From the NCBI GenBank assembly GCA_007695055.1, contig REEM01000058.1, positions 1-39,251 on the forward strand: 39,251 nt of DNA, written 5' to 3'. Within the stretch, counting starts at the first letter, position 1; the number at the start of each line of letters is the position of its first letter. The stretch is from Spirochaetaceae bacterium (GTDB taxonomy: Bacteria; Spirochaetota; Spirochaetia; DSM-27196; SLAA01). Positions 8,327 to 15,961 of this stretch are shown in pieces. A model generated the notes under the pieces. The model did no database searches, had not been told where the DNA came from, and saw only the letters and a list, made by a program, of their open reading frames with translations. The position numbers and the translations under genes were made by a program.

Positions 8327-9127
8327 TTAGGTTCTCCTGCGCCGTGCCGGTTCGGCTGCACGCCTCGGGCGCTCCCTTCCAGCGGCTGAGCTTTTCATGA
8401 GTGAAGCGATCTCGGCCTGTGTTAAGTTGCGGTAGCCACCAGGAGGCAACTTGCCTATGTGCACATCGGCTATCCGGACTCTATGAACCCGGCGTGGCTC
8501 AAGACCCCAGGAAGAGAAAACTCGGCGAAGCTCACGGTTTTTTCCTTCCTGAAGCACGAGGTGTACCCTTCTGGGTGAGCGAATCTGATAATGTCGCAGG
8601 CGATACTGTACACCTTCAATCATTATTCCACGCCGAAACTGCAGCAGCCGCTCCTCCGGAATGGGAGCATCGGTTTCCACCACATACTCTTTCTCAATAT
8701 TTGATGAGGGGTGCATAACATGAGCCGCCAACTCCCCGTCATTGGTGCATAAAAGTAGACCTGTTGAGAGTAAGTCGAGGCGGCCTATGGGATAGAGCCG
8801 GTCCGCGACGTGGTTCGGAATGAGGTCAAGGATAACTGGGCGGCCTTGTGGGTCACTCACGGTGGAAACGTAGCCCGAGGGCTTGTGCAGGGCTATGTAG
8901 ACCTTGGTGCGCGTCGGTTTTACCTTGCGACCGTCGAACTCTACTACATCGTCAGGCTCCACTATGGTTCCCATTTGGGTAACAGTGGTACCATTGACGC
9001 GGACGCGGCCAGAGCGGATTATTTCTTCTGAGGCACGACGTGATGCCACACCAGCATGGGCTAGATATACCTGAAGGCGTAGCTTCTTTTCCTGCTCGGA
9101 GTTAGAACGCGCTTTCTTATCACTCAT
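8327..9127 (-). CDS. rluB: rRNA pseudouridine synthase of the RluB/RsuA family
   Basis: This enzyme isomerises a uridine of ribosomal RNA to pseudouridine, by family probably in 23S rRNA. It has 266 residues with an N-terminal S4 RNA-binding domain (about 16-62, LAHAGVASRRASEEII). The catalytic domain carries GRLDLLSTGLLL with nucleophile D118 and the later EGKNRELRRVF motif. The C-terminus is a short, highly basic tail (RRAAEPARRRRT), probably an additional RNA contact. It overlaps scpB by 4 bp and touches cmk directly, so the three are translationally coupled. RluB is preferred over RsuA by the length and the EGKNRELRR signature, but the exact target base is not proven. Confidence 0.9.
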   Translation of the reverse strand: MSDKKARSNSEQEKKLRLQVYLAHAGVASRRASEEIIRSGRVRVNGTTVTQMGTIVEPDDVVEFDGRKVKPTRTKVYIALHKPSGYVSTVSDPQGRPVILDLIPNHVADRLYPIGRLDLLSTGLLLCTNDGELAAHVMHPSSNIEKEYVVETDAPIPEERLLQFRRGIMIEGVQYRLRHYQIRSPRRVHLVLQEGKNRELRRVFSSWGLEPRRVHRVRIADVHIGKLPPGGYRNLTQAEIASLMKSSAAGRERPRRAAEPARRRRT

Positions 9128-9681
9128 AGTTCGGACTCCCCTTCCTCGTTTGATCGGAATCGCTCTTCTTCAAGCTCATCAAGTTTCGGAAGTTCGGAAA
9201 TACTTGATAGACGAAATAACTTGAGAAACTGCTTGGTGGTGCCGTACTGCACAGGTTTCCCTGGTGTTTCTTTACGACCAACCTCTTTGATGAGGTCACG
9301 GCTAAGAAGCAGACGAATCATGCCGTCGGCAGCAACACCACGCAGGTTTTCGATTTCCACTCGTGTGATTGGCTGTGAATATGCCACTATTGACAGCGTT
9401 TCAAGAGCTGCACGTGAGAGGCGGCTGTCGGTTTTTTTGCCGTAGCGGTCCCGAAGAGCTTCGAGCAGATGTTCTTTCGGCTGAATGCGGTACCCGTCGG
9501 CAATGTGAATCAGTTCAAGCCCATGATGAGGCTCGTCGTACTTGCTTGTGAGATGCTCAAGAGCCTGAGTTACGACCTCAGGACCGAGTTTGGTTATCTT
9601 GCTCAAGGTGGCCGGTTCAACTGGCTCGTTTTCTAGAAAGAGTACGGCTTCAATCAGAGCTGCTTCGTCGTCAAGCGGCAT
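9124..9681 (-). CDS. scpB: Segregation and condensation protein B
   Basis: ScpB is the winged-helix dimer of the bacterial SMC-ScpAB condensin, which compacts and segregates the chromosome. The protein has 185 residues. The first winged helix begins EAALIEAVLFLENEPV, and the second contains the family signature ALETLSIVAYSQPITRVEIENLRGV followed by LLSRDLIKEVGRKETPGKP. The tail is acidic. It overlaps scpA by 11 bp and rluB by 4 bp, the usual scpA-scpB-rluB order. No smc gene is in this window. Confidence 0.96.
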   Translation of the reverse strand: MPLDDEAALIEAVLFLENEPVEPATLSKITKLGPEVVTQALEHLTSKYDEPHHGLELIHIADGYRIQPKEHLLEALRDRYGKKTDSRLSRAALETLSIVAYSQPITRVEIENLRGVAADGMIRLLLSRDLIKEVGRKETPGKPVQYGTTKQFLKLFRLSSISELPKLDELEEERFRSNEEGESEL

Positions 9682-10438
9682 CGGCAGGCCTCCGTATTCG
9701 TATGTCGCCGAAGAGGCGGTTTTGATATATCTTCACTCGTTTCACCTTCACCGACTCCAGAATCGCCAAGAAGGCACAGACTACCTCCATAACCGAGTTG
9801 GTGTTTATGAGGAGGTCGGTAAAGGTGAACTCACCCCGATCATCCAATAGTTCGTCAATAAGAGCGATTTTTTCGTTGATTGAAACCTCTTCATAGAGGT
9901 CTATAATCCGTTCGCTGCTGAGCCCTGAGAGGAGCGTACTAAAGGTCTTGAGGAGATCCCAGACCTCGAGTTCATCCCAGAGATCGTCACTGTCGGGAAA
10001 CGGCAACGCAATTTGCTTTTTTTTGCGTTCCAACATCCATTCGGTCTCGTTTTCCTTTACCTGAATGAGGTCGGTTAGCTTTTTGTACTTCTGATACTCT
10101 ATGAGCTGGTCAACCAACTCGCGCCGGGGGTCGTCAAACTCGTCGTCGAGCGTAATTTCCTGTGGCAATAGCATGCGGCTCTTGATATAGAGCAAGGTAC
10201 TTGCAAGCAGATAGAACTCGGTAATGTTTTCCAGATCTATCTTCACAGAATAAGCAATATACTGGAGATATTGCTCGGTGATTTGAGAGATTGGTATATC
10301 GTAAATGTTCACTTCGTTGCGCTTGATGAGAAAGAGGAGGAGATCAAGCGGTCCTTCAAACTCTTCTAAACGAAAGCGAGCTCCGCTGTGTTCGTTCTCG
10401 GGGTGTTCAGGCGCCTCGTTTATTGTAATTTCTTCCAT
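9671..10438 (-). CDS. scpA: Segregation and condensation protein A
   Basis: ScpA is the kleisin that closes the SMC ring and binds ScpB. The protein has 255 residues. The N-terminal SMC-binding part has the signature EEFEGPLDLLLFLIKRNEVNIYDIP followed by YLLASTLLYIKSRMLLP. The middle is acidic. The C-terminal winged helix includes TFTDLL and the usual VVCAFLAILESVKVKRVKI strand and helix order. The start follows folK by 34 bases. It overlaps the start of scpB, consistent with stoichiometric coupled translation. Confidence 0.96.
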   Translation of the reverse strand: MEEITINEAPEHPENEHSGARFRLEEFEGPLDLLLFLIKRNEVNIYDIPISQITEQYLQYIAYSVKIDLENITEFYLLASTLLYIKSRMLLPQEITLDDEFDDPRRELVDQLIEYQKYKKLTDLIQVKENETEWMLERKKKQIALPFPDSDDLWDELEVWDLLKTFSTLLSGLSSERIIDLYEEVSINEKIALIDELLDDRGEFTFTDLLINTNSVMEVVCAFLAILESVKVKRVKIYQNRLFGDIRIRRPADAA

Positions 10439-10472
10439 AGTAGTCCGGTGTGGTTACGATGCCGAACGCCCA

Positions 10473-11024
10473 TTATACGAGAATATGCTCCTGTCGGTAA
10501 ATACCCTCGGAAAGATCAATCTGAACTAACTCGGCAATGGGTCGTTTATACCGCGGATGTTCGAGCTCTGGCGCAATTGCGAGCAGTGGAGCCAGTACAA
10601 AGGCGCGTTCAAGTAGACCTGGGTGTGGAATTTCCAGGTGCGGAGCCTGCAGCAGAAGATCGCCAAAGAGAAGTATGTCGATGTCTAAACTGCGCGGGCC
10701 CTTTGGTACCTCTTGCTTTCGGTTACGGCCAAGCTTGCTCTCAATGGTGTTACAAATGGCGAGCAGTTCATGGGGACTGCCTGTGAAATATCCTTCTATC
10801 ACCGCGTTCAGGAATGGGGGCTGATCCGAAAGATACATGGGCGCGGTCTCGTAGACCGGTGAGGCGTTGAGCCTGCTCAGGTGGCCTGCGAGACCTTGGG
10901 TCGCGTCACGCAGGAACACCAGGCGGTCACCGATATTTGAGCCTATACCAAGAAAGACGCGGTGGGAGCTATCTGAGGTGTTGTTGCGCCCATACTCATT
11001 GGCTCCGCTGCCGGTTTCTGTCAA
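10473..11024 (-). CDS. folK: Hydroxymethyldihydropterin pyrophosphokinase
   Basis: HPPK transfers pyrophosphate from ATP to 6-hydroxymethyl-7,8-dihydropterin in folate synthesis. The protein has 183 residues, with about 20 polar residues before the conserved core. The core begins [12 protein letters not shown] and continues with PVYETAPM, the NAVIEG strand, and the metal and ATP motif [14 protein letters not shown] followed by [16 protein letters not shown]. Its ATG overlaps the recA stop (ATGA). No other folate gene lies nearby, so the link to recA looks positional rather than functional. Confidence 0.95.
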   Translation of the reverse strand: MTETGSGANEYGRNNTSDSSHRVFLGIGSNIGDRLVFLRDATQGLAGHLSRLNASPVYETAPMYLSDQPPFLNAVIEGYFTGSPHELLAICNTIESKLGRNRKQEVPKGPRSLDIDILLFGDLLLQAPHLEIPHPGLLERAFVLAPLLAIAPELEHPRYKRPIAELVQIDLSEGIYRQEHILV

Positions 11025-12271
11025 AACAACTCGTCGTCACCAGGGGTTTGGTCGACCGGATTCTGGTCGACTGGACCTTCGAAATCGCTATCCTCCTCGG
11101 CGGGCATAGTCTCGGCCTTAGCTTTTTCCGCAGGCGTACTCTTTGTTGAGGTTGAGCTGGCGGTCTTGGATTTTGGAGTGGCCTTTTCCGTTTTTGCGAC
11201 CTCGTCGGCTGAGAGTTTCGGCACTCGAGGTTCGGCCTTGGGGAACATTTTCTCCCGCAGCTCTGCCTCAAGCTTTGCTGCGATATCGTCATGTTCCTCA
11301 AGGAACTGCTTCGCGTTTTCGCGGCCCTGTCCAATGCGCTCCTCACCATATGAGTACCAACTTCCACTTTTCTGAATGAGTTCGTATTTCAGAGCCGCGT
11401 CTAAGAGGCTTCCGGACGCCGAGATTCCTATTCCAAACATGATTTCTAGCTCACATTTACGGAAAGGAGGCGCGACCTTATTCTTAGCAATTTTGACTCG
11501 AACACGATTTCCAATGGCATCGTCGGTTCCCTTGCTAATTGTTTCAATTCTGCGAACCTCAAGACGTACTGAGGAGTAGAATTTGAGAGCTTTACCCCCG
11601 GTAGTTGTCTCTGGATTGCCGAACATGACACCTATCTTCATGCGAATTTGGTTAATGAAGATAAGGCATGTGCCAGATTTAGAGATGGTGCCGGTGAGTT
11701 TTCGGAGTGCCTGGCTCATGAGACGCGCCTGTAGCCCCATGTGCGAGTCACCCATCTCCCCTTCAATTTCCGCTCGGGGCGTGAGGGCGGCAACCGAGTC
11801 TACGACAATTACATCTACCGCGCCAGAACGAACCAAGGACTCTGCAATTTCAAGTGCCTGTTCGCCAGTATCTGGTTGTGATACCCAGAGCTCGTCGATA
11901 TTTACGCCGAGTTTGCCTGCATATGATGGGTCAAGGGCATGTTCAGCGTCAATAAACGCAGCAATCCCGCCCATTTTCTGGGCCTCGGCCACGGCATGGA
12001 GCGCCAAGGTGGTCTTTCCTGAGGACTCAGGGCCGTAGACCTCAATGATCCGTCCTTTTGGGTAGCCCCCTAAGCCGAGTGCCTCATCGAGGAGGATGGA
12101 CCCGGACGGAATAACCTCAATCCCCTTGATGTCGGTTCCATCACCCATTTTCATGAGTGAACCCTTCCCGAACTGTTTTTCAATCTGTAAACGTGCAGCC
12201 TCAATGGCGCGCGCCTTTTCGGTTGCGAGGTCGCTGTTTTTTGCAAACACCTGTGTTTCTTTCTTTGCCAT
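11021..12271 (-). CDS. recA: Recombinase RecA with an extended C-terminal tail
   Basis: RecA forms ATP-dependent filaments on single-stranded DNA, catalyses strand exchange and triggers SOS-type cleavage of repressors. The chosen ATG at 12271 (MAKKETQ) has AAGGA at the right distance. The longer reading to 12382 would run through the promoter. The product has 416 residues against about 350 in most bacteria. Walker A is GPESSGKT (80-87), Walker B is [12 protein letters not shown], and loop 2 carries [19 protein letters not shown]. After residue 345 the tail is low in complexity, first Lys/Thr/Ser-rich and then acidic, ending [17 protein letters not shown]. The stop overlaps folK. The promoter and an inverted repeat are described separately. 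Confidence 0.98.
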   Translation of the reverse strand: MAKKETQVFAKNSDLATEKARAIEAARLQIEKQFGKGSLMKMGDGTDIKGIEVIPSGSILLDEALGLGGYPKGRIIEVYGPESSGKTTLALHAVAEAQKMGGIAAFIDAEHALDPSYAGKLGVNIDELWVSQPDTGEQALEIAESLVRSGAVDVIVVDSVAALTPRAEIEGEMGDSHMGLQARLMSQALRKLTGTISKSGTCLIFINQIRMKIGVMFGNPETTTGGKALKFYSSVRLEVRRIETISKGTDDAIGNRVRVKIAKNKVAPPFRKCELEIMFGIGISASGSLLDAALKYELIQKSGSWYSYGEERIGQGRENAKQFLEEHDDIAAKLEAELREKMFPKAEPRVPKLSADEVAKTEKATPKSKTASSTSTKSTPAEKAKAETMPAEEDSDFEGPVDQNPVDQTPGDDELF

Positions 12272-12322
12272 GGAATATCCTTGCGTGCGAATTGGGAGAC
12301 ATGCTCCATACCATACTACTAC

Positions 12323-12375
12323 CGGAAAATATGCACGCTGATTGTCGTCTCGCATACTACATCCCATATTTTCCG
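12323..12375. repeat. 11-bp inverted repeat across the recA promoter
   Basis: CGGAAAATATG (12323-12333) and its exact complement CATATTTTCCG (12365-12375) are separated by 31 bases. One arm lies in the spacer between the recA -35 and -10 elements, and the other lies just downstream of the predicted start. A repressor binding both arms, or a half-site in each, would block recA. It does not match the LexA boxes I know from Bacillus, E. coli or Leptospira. The plus-strand gene's likely promoter overlaps the same DNA. Confidence 0.6.
12342..12370 (+). promoter_or_regulatory. Possible divergent promoter for the exported protein gene
   Basis: TTGTCG (12342-12347) and CATATT (12365-12370) are 17 bases apart on the plus strand. 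Each matches consensus at four of six positions. The -10 falls inside one arm of the inverted repeat, so recA and the plus-strand gene could share one regulator. Weak prediction. Confidence 0.3.
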
Positions 12376-12382
12376 CGGTCAA
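12354..12382 (-). promoter_or_regulatory. recA promoter (sigma-70 type)
   Basis: On the minus strand TTGACC (12377-12382) and TAGTAT (12354-12359) are separated by 17 bases. The predicted start is near 12347, leaving a leader of about 75 bases with a good ribosome binding site. This is one of three promoters in the window with a TTGAC -35 and a TA(C/G)TAT -10 at 17 bases. Prediction from sequence only. Confidence 0.7.
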
Positions 12383-12430
12383 TACGGGGAACTCAAACCC
12401 GTGGGTTGAAACTGCGAGTAAGAGGAAGAT

Positions 12431-13183
12431 ATGCCGATATTAGCTAGTAAGATGAGTCGTATTGGCAGGTTGCCACAATGCTTGATGCTTTGTGCTGCAT
12501 ATACATTAGCACAGGTTAGTCTCCCCCTTCAAACGCTTACTGCCCAGGTGGCGGGTGAGGCAGGTAGCAACAGGGTCCTGGACGGGCAGGTGCAGGCAAC
12601 GAATGCCTACGTCGAGGTGACTGCTGAGCGACTGCGGCGCGCCTCACTTGCGGAGGCTGACCGGATTCTCAGAGATCCAGCACTGCAGCATGCGCCGTCT
12701 GTTGAAGCACTTGTGTTAGCAGTGTTTGCTCGCCACAAGCGAGAGGAACTCGAGTATCTTCTCATTCGTGTCATGGACCTGTTCGTACTTGATCGAAACG
12801 GTGTGCCACGGGCGGAGCTGCTTGAGCCCAATGCGTACGTTTTTGAGAGGTTGGCGGAGCGGTACTATAGTTTTGTTGACCCATCTTTACGCTACCGAGT
12901 GTTGTTGCTTACGGCGGAGCGTGATTCTCACGCAGCACGGAAGATGGTACAGCACGGATTCGCCCGGGTGCTCACGCGGCTGAACGAAGGAGGTACCAGC
13001 CTGACTCCGGCCGAGCTGCAGGAGGCACTGGTGATGTGTCAGGTCGCGGCGCGCTTTCCCCATCCTGCAACTGCACTCGGAGCAGCACTGGTTGCAGAAA
13101 AAGCTCGCATTCCTGAGCTTGTGCAGGCAGCACGGAATGCGGCTCGAGTTACACGGACACCCGCCGGCGAGGTTAACGAGTAA
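12431..13183 (+). CDS. Exported protein of unknown function
   Basis: The product has 250 residues. An N-terminal signal peptide is likely: basic [13 protein letters not shown], a hydrophobic core and a probable cleavage around TAQVA-GEA near residue 41. The mature part is all-helical by composition, with regular Arg/Leu/Ala-rich segments ([30 protein letters not shown]). That is reminiscent of a short alpha-solenoid, but no repeat is clean enough to name. AGAGGA lies just before the ATG. The gene is divergent from recA and shares its 159-base control region. I do not recognise a homologous family. Confidence 0.75.
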   Translation: MPILASKMSRIGRLPQCLMLCAAYTLAQVSLPLQTLTAQVAGEAGSNRVLDGQVQATNAYVEVTAERLRRASLAEADRILRDPALQHAPSVEALVLAVFARHKREELEYLLIRVMDLFVLDRNGVPRAELLEPNAYVFERLAERYYSFVDPSLRYRVLLLTAERDSHAARKMVQHGFARVLTRLNEGGTSLTPAELQEALVMCQVAARFPHPATALGAALVAEKARIPELVQAARNAARVTRTPAGEVNE

Positions 13184-13196
13184 TGAACACAATGCT

Positions 13197-13225
13197 TTGA
13201 CCTTACATGGTGTTTTCGGTACTAT
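13197..13225 (+). promoter_or_regulatory. Promoter placing the transcript start on the prs start codon
   Basis: TTGACC (13197-13202), a 17-base spacer and TACTAT (13220-13225) precede the ATG at 13232 by only six bases. A start seven bases after the -10 falls on the A of ATG, so the mRNA would be leaderless. No Shine-Dalgarno exists upstream of this ATG. Confidence 0.65.
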
Positions 13226-13231
13226 GGCCGC

Positions 13232-14335
13232 ATGAGAGGCGATTTGGTACTACTCGCGACACGTTCTATGAGTGGCTACATGGAGCGGGTGTTTCACCAG
13301 CTACAAACCTTCCCGGACTTCCATAGTACCGTGAACAGCGATAACAGCATGGGAGAGCTCCGCACGGTAGATTTTGCTGACGGAGAAATGGAAGTTGAGG
13401 TCCACAGCTCGCTGCGGGGCAAAGACGTCTTCCTCTTTTCTCAGGCCGGGCGCAACGCGCATGGCCTCTCGGTAGAAAAGAACAAACTCGAACTGTATCA
13501 CACAATTGACGCTCTCAAACGGGCGGCGGCCGGTCGCATTACGCTGTTTGAGCCCTACTCCAGTTCTTCACGTTCCGATCGGACTACAAGACGGAACTCA
13601 GTTGGGTTTTGGGTACATCACAAAACCCTTATTAGCCTTGGTGTGGAACACATTATTACCTACCAACTGCACTCGGACAAAAGCAAAACGGCTATTGATC
13701 CTAATGAATGTGGTATTGATGACGTCCCAGCAAACACCCTCCTCCAAGAGTACATTGCAGATAACTTCATCAAGACGCAGGACTATCTTGAGACCAAGGT
13801 GAAAGAGGACTGGGTGTTCTGTTCGGTTGATGCTGGCGGTGAAGGTATAGCCAAGAAATATGCTATAGCGTTTGGTACCAAACTCGTCATTGCACACAAG
13901 CAACGGGACTATCACAAAGCCAACACCATTGAGTCCATAAATATCCTCACTGCAACACCAATTGAAGGCAAGGTGGTGTGGATTGTGGACGACATGGTGG
14001 ATACCGGAGGTTCGGTTCACGCGCTTGTTCAGGAGCTCCACAGGCGGAATGTTGCAAAAATTCGTATCGCCGCGGTGCACCCGGTGTTCTCTGCCCCTGC
14101 GGTAGAACGTCTGCAACAGCTGTACAATGACGGTATGCTAGACGCTGTAGTTGTTGTCGACACTCTTGACTGTTCGAGTGAGCTACGCAAACAGCTCCCC
14201 TTCCTACATGTAGTTTCTTCTGCGCGGTTTTCTGCCGAACTCATTATGCGGATGCATGAAGAAAAGTCGCTCTCGCCTTTCTTTGAAGCATTTGACGCAC
14301 GGCGTTACCTGGCTTCGCTAAAACTGTTTATGTGA
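13232..14335 (+). CDS. prs: Ribose-phosphate pyrophosphokinase (PRPP synthetase), divergent
   Basis: The enzyme makes PRPP from ribose 5-phosphate and ATP for nucleotide, His and Trp synthesis. The product has 367 residues, about 50 longer than the classical class I enzyme. Family features are DGEMEVEVHSSLRGKDVFLF in the first half, the pyrophosphate-loop region RSDRTTRRNS, the flexible-loop Lys and Arg in AHKQRDYHKAN, and the PRPP-binding loop VVWIVDDMVDTGGS. The match is good for function, but the spacing departs from the ordinary Prs, so this may be a separate spirochaete subgroup. The gene has its own promoter and overlaps the convergent dtd gene by 18 bp at its end. Confidence 0.88.
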   Translation: MRGDLVLLATRSMSGYMERVFHQLQTFPDFHSTVNSDNSMGELRTVDFADGEMEVEVHSSLRGKDVFLFSQAGRNAHGLSVEKNKLELYHTIDALKRAAAGRITLFEPYSSSSRSDRTTRRNSVGFWVHHKTLISLGVEHIITYQLHSDKSKTAIDPNECGIDDVPANTLLQEYIADNFIKTQDYLETKVKEDWVFCSVDAGGEGIAKKYAIAFGTKLVIAHKQRDYHKANTIESINILTATPIEGKVVWIVDDMVDTGGSVHALVQELHRRNVAKIRIAAVHPVFSAPAVERLQQLYNDGMLDAVVVVDTLDCSSELRKQLPFLHVVSSARFSAELIMRMHEEKSLSPFFEAFDARRYLASLKLFM

Positions 14336-14770
14336 GTCTACGAGAATTGTTACCGGTCCGTCACCGACACTCTCGACTTCCATGAGGGACTGGAATTTCC
14401 CAGTTGCAACCCTTATCCCCTTACTGCCTAGCAGGGTGCACACCTGGAGGTACTTGGCTTCTGCATGCTCGGCCGACGCTGCATGATTATACGACGGCCG
14501 GCGGCCTTTGCGGGTATCTCCATACAGCGTGAACTGGCTTACTACCAGTGCTGCCGGGTTGGGGTGCTCACGTAAGGAGGTATTCATTCGGCCTTCTGTG
14601 TCAGGAAATATCCGCAGCTCGTGTATTTTATCTGCAATATAGCCTGCGTCAGTGTCGTTATCTACCTCAGAGACACCAAGGTAGACCAAGAGACCCTCTC
14701 CAATGGCTCCGACGCTGACACCACCAGACCGTACCTCCGCACGAATAACGCGTTGAATGACTGCACGCAT
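14318..14770 (-). CDS. dtd: D-aminoacyl-tRNA deacylase
   Basis: DTD hydrolyses D-amino acids (and Gly from tRNA-Ala) from mischarged tRNAs. The product has 150 residues, the standard length. It begins MRAVIQRV and carries the catalytic-pocket motif SQFTLYGDTRKGRRPSY and the Gly-cisPro motif near its end (GDGPVTI), both diagnostic. The start is three bases after the stop of the TPR membrane protein gene, so it is the last gene of the rpe operon. Its 3' end overlaps that of prs on the other strand. Confidence 0.96.
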   Translation of the reverse strand: MRAVIQRVIRAEVRSGGVSVGAIGEGLLVYLGVSEVDNDTDAGYIADKIHELRIFPDTEGRMNTSLREHPNPAALVVSQFTLYGDTRKGRRPSYNHAASAEHAEAKYLQVCTLLGSKGIRVATGKFQSLMEVESVGDGPVTILVDSHKQF

Positions 14771-14773
14771 AGC

Positions 14774-15898
14774 CTAGTTGCCCGAGTTGCTGCGGTTTGC
14801 CGAGTCTCCACCAAACTCTGGAGCAATCCGGCGAACAGAGACGCCTACCAGGCGCTCAATAGTGTCGTTGGTTTGCAACTTGGCAATGAGTTCAATTGGC
14901 ATAGCGCCTTCAAGTGCGGCGGCAAAAGGAAGCGTGACCGGCACAATCCCCTCTAGAACGCGTTCGTCATGATATCCGACAAGAAAGTCAAAGGTTATGC
15001 TTTCCGTGCCAATGTTGAGATTCGTTACGCGTCCTTTCCAGCGCACATGGGTGTTGTTGTACAACCAAGGCTCTTGTTCGACCTGTCTATACTCAATATT
15101 GTCCCGAAAGTCTGTGAAGCTGGGCCGCGACATGTAGCTCATAAGCATACGTGCTCGCTCCTTATAGGCCTGAGAGGCGTTGGAGTTAAGAAGGCGGTTG
15201 ATCTCAATTATTGCCAGGTTGTCACGCCGTTCATTAAAGTACTCCCCCACCATACTGAAGCTCCGCCGAACCTCGTCTGTACCAAGGATATAGCGGTACT
15301 CCCCATCGTACTCGACAATGTTCGCCGGTGGTGTGTCGAACCGAACAAGTTCTACGCCCTCACGGTCGGGCGGATCGGGGCTGCGTAAGCGCTCGACCAT
15401 TTGAAGGGACAAACCAATGAGTAACAACACAATAACGGTTACTACACTCACCCGCATGGCAGCCTTGGGCAGTTTCAGCCTACGTGCAGGCAGGAGCTGA
15501 AGATAGGAGTCGTCCTCGAACAGCTGCATGAACTCGGACGGATCATCAGCCGCGCGCACCAAGTCCAGCCCGCGTTTTGCTTGTCGGTTGCCGGGATCAC
15601 GTTCAAGAATATATAACCAGTGATTTAGAGCTTTCTGCGTTTCGCGGCGTCGTACATGAATAAGGGCAAGACCAAGGCGAGTTTCGGTGTCGTCATCATC
15701 CAGCTGCTGTGAGCGTTGCAGATACGAGGATGCTCCTGAGAAATCGCCGTCATACAAACATGACATCCCAAGGAGTCGGTAGAACTCCGGGCGTTCCCGA
15801 TACAGGAACACCTGTGGTTCCAGGAAGCGAATAACCTCACCGTAGTCGCGGCTATTGTAGAGCTTTCGGGCTCGTTCGAGCCCGCCTTTTTTCTTCAT
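14774..15898 (-). CDS. TPR membrane protein of unknown function
   Basis: The product has 374 residues. The first 110 form about three TPR units (ARKLYNSRDYGEVIRFLEP, LGMSCLYDGDFSGASSYLQR, ALNHWLYILERDP). One membrane helix follows (about 148-168), then an extracytoplasmic domain of about 200 residues that starts helical and ends in a beta-rich part with VRWKGRVTNLNIGTESITF. The start codon ATG has no good ribosome binding site, and codons 5-12 contain a strong hairpin. I believe similar proteins occur in other spirochaetes but cannot name a function. Position between envelope proteins and dtd suggests an envelope role. Confidence 0.75.
   Translation of the reverse strand: MKKKGGLERARKLYNSRDYGEVIRFLEPQVFLYRERPEFYRLLGMSCLYDGDFSGASSYLQRSQQLDDDDTETRLGLALIHVRRRETQKALNHWLYILERDPGNRQAKRGLDLVRAADDPSEFMQLFEDDSYLQLLPARRLKLPKAAMRVSVVTVIVLLLIGLSLQMVERLRSPDPPDREGVELVRFDTPPANIVEYDGEYRYILGTDEVRRSFSMVGEYFNERRDNLAIIEINRLLNSNASQAYKERARMLMSYMSRPSFTDFRDNIEYRQVEQEPWLYNNTHVRWKGRVTNLNIGTESITFDFLVGYHDERVLEGIVPVTLPFAAALEGAMPIELIAKLQTNDTIERLVGVSVRRIAPEFGGDSANRSNSGN
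15867..15892 (+). terminator. Hairpin plus T-tract antisense to a gene start
   Basis: On the plus strand CGGGCTCG and CGAGCCCG form an 8-bp stem around TT, followed after GC by CCTTTTTT. It looks like an intrinsic terminator for a plus-strand transcript, but no plus-strand gene ends here. On the minus strand it is a hairpin in codons 5-12 of the TPR membrane protein mRNA. The coding need (GGLERARK) could explain it by chance. Confidence 0.35.
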
Positions 15899-15961
15899 AA
15901 GCGATGTGTCATCTTGTTGAGGATGTGGATCCGATCCTTTCTGAGTTCTAAGCTCGAGGCT

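Noticed and set aside
12452-12530. Lipoprotein signal at the Cys residues of the recA-divergent exported protein
   Set aside because: The residues before both Cys do not form a lipobox (Leu at -1, or no Ala/Gly/Ser). A type I signal peptide fits better.
13598-14116. 172-codon minus-strand ORF opposite prs
   Set aside because: It is covered entirely by the conserved PRPP synthetase coding region.
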